From: Catellatospora methionotrophica
GTDB lineage: Bacteria; Actinomycetota; Actinomycetes; Mycobacteriales; Micromonosporaceae
Length of the DNA stretch: 64,000 nt
Reading direction: 5' to 3'
Assembly (NCBI RefSeq): GCF_011297335.1
Contig: NZ_JAAOTJ010000001.1
Coordinates: 62,001 to 126,000, forward strand
The notes beneath the pieces are model-generated. The model saw only the letters and a program-made list of their open reading frames with translations. It searched no databases and had not been told where the DNA came from. Shown here piece after piece: positions 16,399-26,268 of the stretch; the first letter of the stretch is position 1; every line of letters starts with the position of its first letter. The position numbers and the translations under genes were made by a program.

Positions 16399-17516
16399 CC
16401 TCATACCTGTTCGTCACCTGGGACGGCGGCGGCAACGTGCCGCCGGCCCTGGGCATCGCCGCGGAGCTCCAGCGCCGCGGCAACCGTGTCCGGGTGCTCG
16501 GGCACGCCCAGCAGCAGGCCGCCGTGCAGGCCGCGGGCCTGCCGTTCGAGCCGTACCGGCACGCCACGCGGTGGTCGGCGTCAGCGCCCGCGAGCACGCC
16601 GGCATGGGCGTGGAAGTACCTGCGCCTGTGCACCGACCGGCGCGGCATCACCGAGGTCCGGGAGAGCCTGCGCCGTGAACCGGCGGAGGTGGCCGTCGTC
16701 GACTGCATGATGCTCGGCGCCATCCACGGCGCCCAGCTGGCGGATGTGCACCAGGTGACGCTCACCCACACCCTGCCCGAATACCTGGACCGCGGCCTGG
16801 ACCGTGGACCGATCGGCAAGGCCGGGCGGCTGCTGGGCCTGTCACCACGACGCCTGTGGGGCGGCGCGCAACTCGAACTGGTGGCCACGCTCGCCGAGCT
16901 CGCACCCGGCACGCGGCTGGCCGCCAACGCCCGCTACACCGGCCCCGTGTGGACCGCCGTGCCGCCGGTCCCGGTGCCGCCCGCCGCGGGCGGCACTCCG
17001 GCGATCCTGGTCAGTCTCAGCAGCATCTACTACGTCGGCCAGACCCGCACGCTGCGCTCGATCGTGGAGGCGGTCGCCGACCTGCCGGTACGCGTCGTGC
17101 TCACGACCGGGCACGGTGTCCGACCCGCCGACCTGACGGCACCGGCCAACGTGGAAGTGCACCAGTACCTGCCGCACAGCCAGGTGCTGCCGCACGTCCA
17201 GCTGGTCGTCGGGCACGGCGGCCACGCCACCACGATGCAGGCCCTGGCCCACGACCTGCCGCTGGTACTCATGCCCATGTCACCGCTGGCCGATCAGCCG
17301 CTCGTGGCGCGCGCGGTCGCCGAGCAGGGCGCGGGACTGGTCGTAAGCAGGTCCGCGCCACCGGCCGTGATCCGGGCCGCGATCGAGCGCCTGCTGGCCG
17401 ACGGTCCGCACCGGGCCGCGGCGGCACGGCTGGGCGCGCAGATCCGGGCTGTCGACGGTGCGGTGACCGCCGCAGACCTGCTGGAGGAGTCCGTGGCCGG
17501 TCGACGCCCGCGCTGA
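16395..17516 (+). CDS. MGT/UGT-type glycosyltransferase (GT1)
   Basis: 373 residues, GT-B fold. The N-terminus is LFVTWDGGGNVPPALGIAAE. The C-terminal nucleotide-sugar site includes VVGHGGHATTMQALAHDLPL, LMPMSPLADQPLVARAV and an AAIERLL tail, as in macrolide/MGT family enzymes that glycosylate small hydrophobic acceptors. The ATG at 16395 overlaps the TetR stop (ATGA). A TetR-MGT pair suggests ligand-induced inactivation of an antibiotic or modification of a metabolite. The acceptor is unknown. Confidence 0.88.
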   Translation: MTSYLFVTWDGGGNVPPALGIAAELQRRGNRVRVLGHAQQQAAVQAAGLPFEPYRHATRWSASAPASTPAWAWKYLRLCTDRRGITEVRESLRREPAEVAVVDCMMLGAIHGAQLADVHQVTLTHTLPEYLDRGLDRGPIGKAGRLLGLSPRRLWGGAQLELVATLAELAPGTRLAANARYTGPVWTAVPPVPVPPAAGGTPAILVSLSSIYYVGQTRTLRSIVEAVADLPVRVVLTTGHGVRPADLTAPANVEVHQYLPHSQVLPHVQLVVGHGGHATTMQALAHDLPLVLMPMSPLADQPLVARAVAEQGAGLVVSRSAPPAVIRAAIERLLADGPHRAAAARLGAQIRAVDGAVTAADLLEESVAGRRPR

Positions 17517-17650
17517 CCGGCCGGACGCGACCGGTGGGCGCACGGAACGGGCAGCTCGCCGCCCTCTGGCACCCCGTCGACCGGCACTTCACCGTCGTAG
17601 GGGAACCGGCAGGGGAAGCCGTGGGTGAGCGAGTGCGTCTGCGGGCTCGG

Positions 17651-18655
17651 TCACAGCAGCGCCTCCAGGTAGCCGGGCTTCGAGGCCGGGACGACGTCGT
17701 CCGCGGTGAGATAGCGCAGAGTCCGCGTCTCCCACTCGTGATAACCGCCCATCCAGGCGGCCATGACCTCGACGTAGATCCGGACGGTGTCCTGCTCCGC
17801 CGCGGTCAGGCCCAGCGCCGTGCCCATCTGGGGCACCTCGTCGGCCAGCTGCCGGAACCGGGCGGTGCGCTCGCCGACCGCCCGGCGTGTCCGCTCGACC
17901 GCATCGGCGCGTGACAGCGCGTTCTCGTGCGCGACGACCAGGACGAAGTTGTCCATGTCGCCGCGTGCGGCCTCCTTCTCCAGGGAGTACACGTCGTTGC
18001 ACATCAAGGTCACGTCGACGGTGATCGTGCGCATGATCCGCAGCTGCGGGCTGTGGAACGCCGCGGGCGGCACGTCGATGCCGGCGGCCCGCTCCCCCAG
18101 CGACACGGGCACTCCCGTGCCGGACATGCCGCGGCGGACCTCGAGAAAGCTCTCCATATCGGCGGGCAGGCCGCGGCACCGGTTGATCGCCTCATGGGCG
18201 TAGGTCGCGAAGTAGTACTCCCACTCGTGGGCGGCGCGCGCCCGCCACCCGGCACCGGTGCCGTCCAGGCTGCGTTCCCACAGTTCACGAAACGCCCGCA
18301 GGCAGCGGTTGCCGCCGCGCGTGGACCGGGGTTCGTGTACGGCGTCGATGAACGTCTGGCAGGTGCGCGCGACCTCGTCGGGCCGACGACCGAGCGGCCC
18401 GTCGAACTGGTCGTCGAAGAGGAAGAAGAACGCCATGACATCGGCGCACAGGGTGAGTGCCCCGGCGTCGCGGGCATGCGGGTAGCCCAGCGCGGCCAGG
18501 CCGGCCATGTCCCAGCTGCCGTACCAGTCCGTCGCGTCCGGCCCGTCGACGAGCCGGTGCTCGCGTACCCAGCTGAGGTTGGCTGCGCGTGCGTGCTCCA
18601 GGTGCGGGCTGGTCCGCAGCGGAAACGGCAGGTCGAATGTGACGTTTTGCGGCAC
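17651..18655 (-). CDS. Class I terpene synthase (cyclase)
   Basis: 334 residues, bacterial terpene synthase family 2. The aspartate-rich motif DDQFD is at residues 81-85. The NSE triad N220-x3-S224-x3-E228 (NDVYSLEKE) is intact, so Mg-diphosphate binding is predicted. It should cyclise farnesyl or geranyl diphosphate; the product cannot be predicted. GTG 18655 is preferred because AAGGGG lies 8 bp upstream; a TTG at 18670 is alternative. No prenyltransferase or P450 adjoins it. The TetR-glycosyltransferase pair lies beyond its 3' end on the other strand. Confidence 0.9.
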   Translation of the reverse strand: MPQNVTFDLPFPLRTSPHLEHARAANLSWVREHRLVDGPDATDWYGSWDMAGLAALGYPHARDAGALTLCADVMAFFFLFDDQFDGPLGRRPDEVARTCQTFIDAVHEPRSTRGGNRCLRAFRELWERSLDGTGAGWRARAAHEWEYYFATYAHEAINRCRGLPADMESFLEVRRGMSGTGVPVSLGERAAGIDVPPAAFHSPQLRIMRTITVDVTLMCNDVYSLEKEAARGDMDNFVLVVAHENALSRADAVERTRRAVGERTARFRQLADEVPQMGTALGLTAAEQDTVRIYVEVMAAWMGGYHEWETRTLRYLTADDVVPASKPGYLEALL

Positions 18656-18669
18656 GGCCGGCCCCTTCA

Positions 18670-19240
<571 letters not shown>

Positions 19241-19248
19241 GGCGTCCG

Positions 19249-19254
19249 TAGGAT
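19249..19254 (+). promoter_or_regulatory. -10 element TAGGAT, leaderless LuxR transcript
   Basis: TAGGAT ends 6 bp before ATG 19261, and no Shine-Dalgarno is present. The spacing is that expected for a leaderless mRNA. Confidence 0.45.
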
Positions 19255-19260
19255 GCGCCG

Positions 19261-21855
19261 ATGGCGGATCGATGGCCGTTCACGGGGCGTGAGGCGCAGC
19301 TGCGCGAGATCGCGGCACTGCTGCGCGGCCCGGACGGGTACGGGGTCGTGCTCGCCGGCGCGGCGGGATTCGGCAAGTCCCGGCTGGCCCGTGCCGCGCT
19401 GGCCGAGGCGGCGGAGCGGGGCGCGGTCACCCGCTGGGCCGCCGCGAGCTCGGCCGCGCGGGCCCTGCCGCTGGGTGCCTTCGGCGCGCTGGTCACCGCC
19501 TCCGACGCCGATCCGAGCCTGCTGCTGCGACGCGCCGCGCAGGCCCTGGCCGCCGGCACCCCGCCGGAACGGCTGGTCATCGCCGTCGACGACGCCCACC
19601 AGCTCGACGACGTTTCCGCGCTGCTGCTGCACCAGCTCGCCGTGCAGCGCCAGGCCAGGCTGCTGCTCACGGTGCGCACCGGCGAACCGGCACCGGACCT
19701 GGTCACCGCGCTGTGGAAGGACGGATACCTGCAACGGGTGGATCTCGGGCCGCTGCCGATCGAGGACACCGCGCGGCTGCTCGACAACGTGCTCGGCGCA
19801 ACGGTGGCCGAGGCCGACATCCGCCGGTTGTGGGAACTCACCCGCGGCAACGTCCTCTACCTGCGCCACCTCGTCACCGCCGAGGCCGCCGCCGGACGCC
19901 TGTACGCCGACCGCGGCGTCTGGCACTGGACCGGCCGGCCGGAACTGCCCCCGGGCCTGACCGAACTCGTCGGCGCGGCGATGGGCGAGCTGTCCCCGGC
20001 CGAGAAGGCGGTGACGGACCTGCTGGCGCTGGCCGAACCGCTCGCTGTCGCCGTGCTGGCCGGGCTCGCCGACCCGGCCGCTGTCGAAGCCGCCGAGCAG
20101 CGCGGTGTCGTCACGGTCGCCGTCGAGGACGGGGAGCTGACCGCCCGGCTGGCGCACCCGCTGTACGCCGAGGCGTGCCGCGCGGCGCTGGGCACGCTGC
20201 GGGCGCGGCGGCTGCGCGGCGCGATCGCGGGTGCGCTGCCCGGCCACGACGTGCTACGCCGGGCGGTGCTGCTGCTGGACTCCGATCTAGACCCGGACCG
20301 CGACCTGTTCGTCGCGGCCGGACGGCAGGCCGCGCAGCTGTGTGACCTGAACCTGTCTGAGCGGCTGGGCCGGGCGGGCGTGGCAGCCGGGGGCGGCTAC
20401 GCCGCGCAGCAGCTGGTCACGGCTTCGCTGGTGGGAATGGCACGGTACGAGCGTGCCGAGGAGGAGTTCGCGGCACTGATCCGGCTCGCCGCCTCCGACG
20501 ACGAGGTGGCCACCGCGGCCGTCGGGCAGGTGCTGCACCTGGCGTTCACCGCGGCCCAGCCACTGCAGGCGGCGTCCGCGCTGGCCGAGGCCGAGCGGCG
20601 GGTCACCGCACCGAGGGCGGCGTCGCGGCTGCTCGCGATACGGGCGCTGCTGGACGGCCAGGGCGGCCGCCCGCAGCAGGCCATGGCATCCGCCGAAGCG
20701 GCCCTGACCGGCGCGGACGTGCCCGATGAGGCGGTGCTGCTGGGCTGTTCCGGGCTGGTCATCGCGCTCGGCTCGGCGGGGCGGGCCGACGAGATCCAGG
20801 CGGTGGCCCAGCGGGCCCTGGCCGCCGCGGCACAGTCCCCGGAGCTGGCGTTCTACGCGATCCCGATGACGGGGCTGTGGACGCACGGCCTCGTGGCGGC
20901 CGGCTACCTGGGCGAGGCCGCCGCGATCGCCGAGGAGTTCCGGCGCACGTCGGGCGAGATGGTGTTCGGCAGGGAGATCGCCACCGTCCTGGCCGGGTTC
21001 GTCGCGATGGCGCAGGGCAGGCTGGGGTCGGCGCTGCCGCTGCTGCGCGACGCCCGGTCCGCGCTGGTGCCATTCGGTGACGCGGGCGGCTGGGGCTACA
21101 CCAACCTCGTACTGCTCGCGCAGGCTGAGGCCATGGCCGGGGACGCGGCCGCGGCGTCGGCGCGGCTGGCCGACGCCGCGGCTGGCCGGCACGCCACCCT
21201 CGGGTTCCTGGTCCCGGCCGAGGCGCTCGCGCGGGCGTGGGTGCTCGCGGCCACCGGTGCGGTCAGCCGGGCCCGCGCGACAGCCCGGGAGGCGGCGGCC
21301 GCGGCGGCAGCGCACGGGATGGCCGCGTACGAGGTGGGCGCACTGCAGGCGGCCGTCGGCTTCGGCGACCGGGACGCCGCGCAGCGGCTCGCTGAACTGT
21401 CGCGGCTGGTGCAGGGGCCGCGCGTGGCGCTGGCGGCGGCGCACGCGGCGGCGCTGTCCGGCGGGGACCCGGCCCGGCTGGACGCGGCGGCCACGGCCTG
21501 GGAGCAGGCCGGGGAACTCGTGGCAGCGGCCGACGCCGCGGCGCAGGCGGCAGTGCTGTGGGCCGAGCGGGGCCGCCACGGCTCGGCGGCGGGGGCCGCC
21601 GCCCGCGCCCACCGGATCGCGGCGTCGACCGGGGGTCTGCGTACGCCCGCGCTGGTGGCGGCGGCCCGGCCGCTGCCGGTGAGCGAACGTGAACGCGAAG
21701 TGATCACCCTGGCCGCGGCGGGGCTGTCCAACCGGGAGATAGCCGAGCGGCTGTTCGTGTCGGTGCGCACCGTCGAGGGCCACGTGTACCGGGCCGGGGC
21801 CAAGACCGGGGTGAGCGCGCGGGCCCGGTTCCGGGACCTGCTGGAGCCGCCGTGA
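19261..21855 (+). CDS. LuxR family transcriptional regulator of the LAL (AAA-ATPase) type
   Basis: 864 residues. An N-terminal AAA domain has Walker A GAAGFGKSRL (residues about 32-41) and a Walker B-like VIAVDDAHQLDD. A long Ala-rich TPR-like helical middle follows. The C-terminus is a LuxR HTH: SEREREVITLAAAGLSNREI, then AERLFVSVRTVEGHVYRAG. LAL proteins are cytoplasmic, ATP-binding activators, often of secondary metabolism or maltose-type regulons. The target is unknown; the nearest candidates are the terpene synthase and the flanking surface genes. Length and domain order are normal. Confidence 0.92.
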   Translation: MADRWPFTGREAQLREIAALLRGPDGYGVVLAGAAGFGKSRLARAALAEAAERGAVTRWAAASSAARALPLGAFGALVTASDADPSLLLRRAAQALAAGTPPERLVIAVDDAHQLDDVSALLLHQLAVQRQARLLLTVRTGEPAPDLVTALWKDGYLQRVDLGPLPIEDTARLLDNVLGATVAEADIRRLWELTRGNVLYLRHLVTAEAAAGRLYADRGVWHWTGRPELPPGLTELVGAAMGELSPAEKAVTDLLALAEPLAVAVLAGLADPAAVEAAEQRGVVTVAVEDGELTARLAHPLYAEACRAALGTLRARRLRGAIAGALPGHDVLRRAVLLLDSDLDPDRDLFVAAGRQAAQLCDLNLSERLGRAGVAAGGGYAAQQLVTASLVGMARYERAEEEFAALIRLAASDDEVATAAVGQVLHLAFTAAQPLQAASALAEAERRVTAPRAASRLLAIRALLDGQGGRPQQAMASAEAALTGADVPDEAVLLGCSGLVIALGSAGRADEIQAVAQRALAAAAQSPELAFYAIPMTGLWTHGLVAAGYLGEAAAIAEEFRRTSGEMVFGREIATVLAGFVAMAQGRLGSALPLLRDARSALVPFGDAGGWGYTNLVLLAQAEAMAGDAAAASARLADAAAGRHATLGFLVPAEALARAWVLAATGAVSRARATAREAAAAAAAHGMAAYEVGALQAAVGFGDRDAAQRLAELSRLVQGPRVALAAAHAAALSGGDPARLDAAATAWEQAGELVAAADAAAQAAVLWAERGRHGSAAGAAARAHRIAASTGGLRTPALVAAARPLPVSEREREVITLAAAGLSNREIAERLFVSVRTVEGHVYRAGAKTGVSARARFRDLLEPP

Positions 21856-21883
21856 CGGGCACCGGTGTCACACCGGCGCCCGT
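21855..21883. terminator. Hairpin terminator between convergent genes
   Basis: ACGGGCACCGGTGT (21855-21868) pairs with ACACCGGCGCCCGT (21870-21883) with one A-C mismatch and almost no loop, so a real hairpin would open a few central pairs. It lies 6 bp before the end of the convergent lipoprotein gene. Confidence 0.6.
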
Positions 21884-21889
21884 CGTGGA

Positions 21890-22960
21890 TCAGCAGGTGA
21901 CGGCCAGGTGGAACGGCAGGTCGGCCAGCCCGCCCTGCATGTTCTTCGTCTCGACGTAGACGCCCTTGGGTCCGTCGTGGCCACCGGCGGCGAAGACCAG
22001 GCCCGGCGCGTACACCAGGTCGTTCTTCGGATCGCCGACGGTGGCCGTGTACGCGCAGCCCTTCACGTCGGAGCCGAACGTCACCTCGTAGCGGCCCGGG
22101 CCGAGCCTGCGCACACCGCTCATCCCCGCCGAACGCACCGCCCTGCCCGTGCCGTCGACGACGGCGAAGCGGCCCTCGCACCGTACGGCCAGGTGGAACG
22201 GCATGTCGGCCAGGCCGCCCTGCAGGTTCTTCGTCTCGACGTAGACGCCGTTCGGGCCGTCGTGGCCACCTGCGGTGAAGACCAGACCGGGCGTGTAGAC
22301 GAGCTCGTTGTTCGGATCACCGACGGAGGCCGTGTACGCGCAGCCCTTCACGTCGGAGCCGAACGTCACCTCGTAGCGGCCCGCGCCGAGCCTGCGCGTA
22401 CCGCTGGCCCCCGCCGATCGCACCGTGGCCCCGGCGGCGTCGACGACCGCCCAGCGACCGCCGTCGCCGCACTGCACCGACAGATGGAACGGCAGGTCGG
22501 CCAGCCCGCCCTGCATGTTCTTGGTCTCGACGTAGACGCCTTCGGGCTTCTTGTGCCCGCCTGCGGTGAACACCGTGCCCGGCGTGTACACCAGTTTGTT
22601 CGCCGGATCGGCGACGGTGGCGACGTACGCGCAGTCGCGGACGTCGGTGGTGAACGTCATCTCCCACCGCCCCGTACTGATCTTGCTGAAGGAGCTGCTT
22701 CCCCCGGCGCGCACCATCCGCCCCTCGCTGTTGGTGACCACCCACGTGCCCGTCTTCGCCACCTTCGGCTGCGACGGCCGTGCGCTGCCCGAAGACTGCG
22801 GCCCGGCCCCGCCGCCGCTGTCGGGTGAGTCAGCCGGCGCGGGTGCCGAAGCGGGGATCTGCGGGTTCGCTCCGGGCGTACCCGGCACGCATCCGGCCAG
22901 CGTCATCGTCAGTGCCAGCAGGCTCACCGTGCCCGCTGCCGCTGTCCTCGTCATCAACAT
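21890..22960 (-). CDS. Lipoprotein with three tandem ~94-residue repeats
   Basis: 356 residues. A lipoprotein signal peptide ends in the lipobox LAGC (residues 21-24), then comes a Pro/Ser/Ala linker to about residue 68. Three tandem domains follow (about 71-164, 168-261, 262-356), each with VTFGSDVKGCAYTA, a DP-N-LVYTPGLVF-AGGHDGP segment, GVYVETKN-QGGLAD-PFHLAV and a terminal Cys, giving two Cys per repeat, probably a disulfide. Repeats 2 and 3 are nearly identical; repeat 1 is more diverged. I know no function for this repeat. It should be anchored outside the membrane. Start ATG 22960, or ATG 22954 with better spacing from AAGGAG. Confidence 0.85.
   Translation of the reverse strand: MLMTRTAAAGTVSLLALTMTLAGCVPGTPGANPQIPASAPAPADSPDSGGGAGPQSSGSARPSQPKVAKTGTWVVTNSEGRMVRAGGSSSFSKISTGRWEMTFTTDVRDCAYVATVADPANKLVYTPGTVFTAGGHKKPEGVYVETKNMQGGLADLPFHLSVQCGDGGRWAVVDAAGATVRSAGASGTRRLGAGRYEVTFGSDVKGCAYTASVGDPNNELVYTPGLVFTAGGHDGPNGVYVETKNLQGGLADMPFHLAVRCEGRFAVVDGTGRAVRSAGMSGVRRLGPGRYEVTFGSDVKGCAYTATVGDPKNDLVYAPGLVFAAGGHDGPKGVYVETKNMQGGLADLPFHLAVTC
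21893..22750 (-). repeat. Three in-frame tandem repeats of about 280 bp
   Basis: The DNA encoding the three lipoprotein domains (about 22750-22469, 22459-22178, 22177-21893) is itself repeated. Blocks such as those coding for GSDVKGCAYTA and QGGLADLPFHL recur with few differences, so the array arose by recent duplication. Confidence 0.75.
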
Positions 22961-23083
22961 GTGCTCCTTGTGTCAATCCTCAGGCGGGCCGGTGACGACC
23001 TCGCCGCGCACCATGGTCCGACCACGACCACGGCCGGTCGCGAGTAATCGGGTACTCGACCTGCGGCAGCGGTCCGTGGCGCG

Positions 23084-26000
23084 TCAGCCTGGTGGGACGG
23101 TGAAGGTGTAGTCCGCGGTGGACAGGTCGACCTGAGTGATGCCCAGCCCGTACCGGGCCGCCGGATCCGCCGGTACGAACTCGACCGGTCCGCAGAACGG
23201 GCGTGCCCCGACCTCGACCTTTCCGGTGTCCAGGTTCAGCACCTCGTACCAGATCCCGGCCGCGCAGTCGGGGGTGTCGGTGAACCGCGCCTTGCCCGCC
23301 GCGGCACGGTCGAGGGCGTAGAGGTCCATCCGGCCCGGCACGTCGATCCGGCCGGTGACCCGCTCACCGATCCTGGCGGCCAGCTCCCGGACCTTGATCG
23401 TGACCAGTTCGAACTGGTACCGGCCCTTCTTGCCGTCCACGCCGACGACTTCCAGGCGGTAGTCCGCCTTGGGGTCGGGGACCTCGAACCGGATGGTGCC
23501 GCCGGTGCAGGGCCGGTGGTCGTTGCTGACGCCGACCAGGCTGATCGACAACGACTGGTCGCAGCCGGGGCCCGGTCCGGTCCAGCCGGACACGTAGAAC
23601 CAGCGCGCCGCGCCCAGCGCCAGCGGGAACCGGTCCCGCTGCTGCGCCGAGCCGATGTCGCCACCGGCGAACCGCCCGTCGCCGAGGGTCTGGCCCGAGC
23701 GCACCGTGTCGGCCAGGAAACGCTGCAGCGCCGCGGCGCCGGTGGCGTAACCGGTGTCGCCGGTGACGCCGACGTCGACGACGCAGTTGGCCAGCTGCAC
23801 CGGGTCGGTGACCCCGGCCGCGCGGCAGGCCTGCTCGGCGGCAGCCCGGTCAGGGGAGTTCTGCGCGGTCACCGGGCCGCTCGGAAAGTCCGGGTCGGTG
23901 AAGGTGGCGGTGCTCTGCCCCGGCCCGTAGTCGAACAGCGTCGTCTGCTCGGTAACCCGCCAGCTGTCGACGAGCCGGCCGTGGATGTCGGCGAAGGACG
24001 GATCGGTCAGTGTCGTGCCGTCGCGCAGTTTCAGGTCGCCGCGCTTGTCGCCGTCGAAGTCGCCGAGCAGGCCCCGCATCCGGCCGCGATGCTCCGGGGC
24101 CGGGCCGACCTGCACGGTCAGGCTCGCCTGGACGGCGAACACCCACGCCTGCGAGCCGTCCGGCCAGGTCAGCAAATAGGTCTGCGGGCCGCGCCGCAGC
24201 TGCCCGCCGCCGGGCAGCCGCAGGCCGCCTGCACCGACCTCGGTGACGGTGCCGTTGACCCGGACCGTGATCGCGCCCGCGTCGCCGGTGAAGCCGACCC
24301 GGTCGGCCCCGACCCGCATCGCGAACGCCACGTTGATCGCCGCCGTGGTCGATCCGGCGACCGGCGCGGTGCGCGACTGCACCTCCAGCTGGCCGTCCGG
24401 GCTGGCGGTGAGCGTGTACTCCCCCACCGACTGCAGGTCGTAGTAGTGGCCGTCGTAGGTGTTCAGGTGCGGGTCGGTGGTCGACCCGCCGCAGCCGGTG
24501 CAGCGCACCTCGGCCTTGTCGTCGCCGAGCCCGTCCTTGGCTCCGGGCCCACCCGGGGCGTTGGGGTCGGCGGCGCCGGCGTCCCAGCGCCCGGCGCGCA
24601 TCGGTTTCGGTTTCGGCTTCTCCCGGCAGAACCGGTCCAGGCTCAGGCCGGTCGCCGCGGCGACAGCGGGCTGGTCGGCACCGGTGACGGTCAGCCAGGC
24701 CTGCTGCCCGATCGGGATGAAGTTCAGGTCGGGCCGGTAGCCGTCGGGACACTGGCAGCCGCCCGGCCTGGCGCAGTAGACGAACTGCGCGGCCTGATGC
24801 AGGGGCAGGTCGATGCCGGGGTCGGCACCGAACCGGCCCCAGATCGGGCCGCTGCCCTGCGGCTGGCTCAGCATCACCACATCCGCGCTGAACGCCAGCC
24901 GGACCAGGCCCGCGGCGTAGGGCTGCGACGCGGCGGCGGCCGGGCCGCCCTCGTTCGTCACGGCCTGGGCGTCGGCCGGTGCGCCGTGCGAGCCCAGCCC
25001 CGGCATGTTCACCCACCAGGCCGGGCCGCGACCGGCGTCGCCGGTGAAGCTCGACGCGAACCCGGCGAGGAAGTTCTCCGACCCGGCGCCGATCGTGGCG
25101 ATGTACGCGGCCATGCTGTAGTCCTCGCCCGCCACCCCGACGATGTCCTTGACCCGCTCCTGCAGGCCCGGCCAGACCTGCTCGGCGTAGCCGAAGAAGC
25201 CCAGCGCCGTGTAGGAGCGCTGGAAGACGGGCCGGCCGGGCTCGGCGGCGTATCCCGCCAGCGTCGCGGTGAGGTCAGGCGTCGCCCCGACCACCCGGTA
25301 GGTCACCCACTGGTTCAGTCCCTCGTCGATCCACGGCGGGATCGCGACGAAGCCGTTGGCGTCGCGGCGGTCCACGGCGATCTGCCGGAACAGGCAGTGG
25401 GTGAGCTCGTGCACGAAGATGGCCAGCCGGGCCGTGCCCTGGTACGCCTGACCGCCCTTGAACACCGTCACCCGGCAGCGGTAGCTGCCGTCGGGCAGGT
25501 ACTGGCCCAGGGTGTCGGCGAGGATGTCCTGCCCGAACTCGTCCTTGTCGTTGTCGGCGCGGCAGACGATCACCGCCGCGGTGAAATCGGCCCCGAGCAG
25601 CCTGGCGAGTTCGGCCTTCACCCCCGGCACCACGGCGGCGTACTCGTCGGTCTTGGCCTCGCTGATCCGCAGGCCGGCCCGCTGCGGGCAGTCCCAGCGG
25701 ACCTGCGGCGCGGACGCCGCCGCCAGGCGCATGCCGTTGACGACCGGCCCGGTGCCGGACAGTCCCAGCGCGTCGGCCACGATGGCCTGCTCCGCGCCGG
25801 TCAGCTCGTTCCAGTGGGACAGGATCCAGGCGGCCGCGTCCGAGGTGGACCGGGCCGGGCCGAACTCCCCCGGTGGCTTCTCGACCCCGGGCAGCGGAGT
25901 GTAGGCGAGCGTGAACGCCTGCCGGGCCAGGTCCAGGCTGACCGTGCCATCGGCGGAGAGCTGGCCGTACAGGCGGTCCCAGGCGTTCGGTGCGGTCTCG

Positions 26001-26176
26001 TCCGCGCGACCGAACCACCACCAGCCTGCTCCGGCGGCGAGCACCAGCACCGTGGCCAGCGCGATCCACCGGGTCCCGGCGGGCGTCCGCCAGGGTTTCA
26101 GCACGCGACGCCAGGCCGGTGCCCGATCGCCCGCCGCTGGGTCCTTCGATCGGCCGTCGGCCCGTACGCGCAGCAT
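23084..26176 (-). CDS. Membrane-anchored gluzincin-like protease with von Willebrand factor D domain
   Basis: 1030 residues. A single N-terminal membrane segment (ALATVLVLAAGAGWWWF, about 39-55) exports the rest. A peptidase-MA-like region carries HELTH at 256-260 and an Asp-Glu-Gly at 284-286 (WIDEGLNQW), the third zinc ligand position of gluzincins, so activity is plausible. A Cys-rich segment (YCARPGGCQCPDGY) precedes a VWD domain starting near residue 562 with CGGSTTDPHLNTYDGHYYD and ending GLLGDFDGDKRGD. The C-terminal ~250 residues are beta-rich, with PPC-like strands. Such VWD-zincin fusions are known from actinomycetes but are uncharacterised. Starts at ATG 26176, 92 bp after the GT cassette. 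Confidence 0.82.
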   Translation of the reverse strand: MLRVRADGRSKDPAAGDRAPAWRRVLKPWRTPAGTRWIALATVLVLAAGAGWWWFGRADETAPNAWDRLYGQLSADGTVSLDLARQAFTLAYTPLPGVEKPPGEFGPARSTSDAAAWILSHWNELTGAEQAIVADALGLSGTGPVVNGMRLAAASAPQVRWDCPQRAGLRISEAKTDEYAAVVPGVKAELARLLGADFTAAVIVCRADNDKDEFGQDILADTLGQYLPDGSYRCRVTVFKGGQAYQGTARLAIFVHELTHCLFRQIAVDRRDANGFVAIPPWIDEGLNQWVTYRVVGATPDLTATLAGYAAEPGRPVFQRSYTALGFFGYAEQVWPGLQERVKDIVGVAGEDYSMAAYIATIGAGSENFLAGFASSFTGDAGRGPAWWVNMPGLGSHGAPADAQAVTNEGGPAAAASQPYAAGLVRLAFSADVVMLSQPQGSGPIWGRFGADPGIDLPLHQAAQFVYCARPGGCQCPDGYRPDLNFIPIGQQAWLTVTGADQPAVAAATGLSLDRFCREKPKPKPMRAGRWDAGAADPNAPGGPGAKDGLGDDKAEVRCTGCGGSTTDPHLNTYDGHYYDLQSVGEYTLTASPDGQLEVQSRTAPVAGSTTAAINVAFAMRVGADRVGFTGDAGAITVRVNGTVTEVGAGGLRLPGGGQLRRGPQTYLLTWPDGSQAWVFAVQASLTVQVGPAPEHRGRMRGLLGDFDGDKRGDLKLRDGTTLTDPSFADIHGRLVDSWRVTEQTTLFDYGPGQSTATFTDPDFPSGPVTAQNSPDRAAAEQACRAAGVTDPVQLANCVVDVGVTGDTGYATGAAALQRFLADTVRSGQTLGDGRFAGGDIGSAQQRDRFPLALGAARWFYVSGWTGPGPGCDQSLSISLVGVSNDHRPCTGGTIRFEVPDPKADYRLEVVGVDGKKGRYQFELVTIKVRELAARIGERVTGRIDVPGRMDLYALDRAAAGKARFTDTPDCAAGIWYEVLNLDTGKVEVGARPFCGPVEFVPADPAARYGLGITQVDLSTADYTFTVPPG

Positions 26177-26268
26177 CCACGAACGGTGGCACGGGGATGG
26201 GAGTGGCGGGCAGGTAGTGGACTACTCGAAACCCCGTCACCGAGCCCTCGGCAGCGCCCTCGCCGGGA

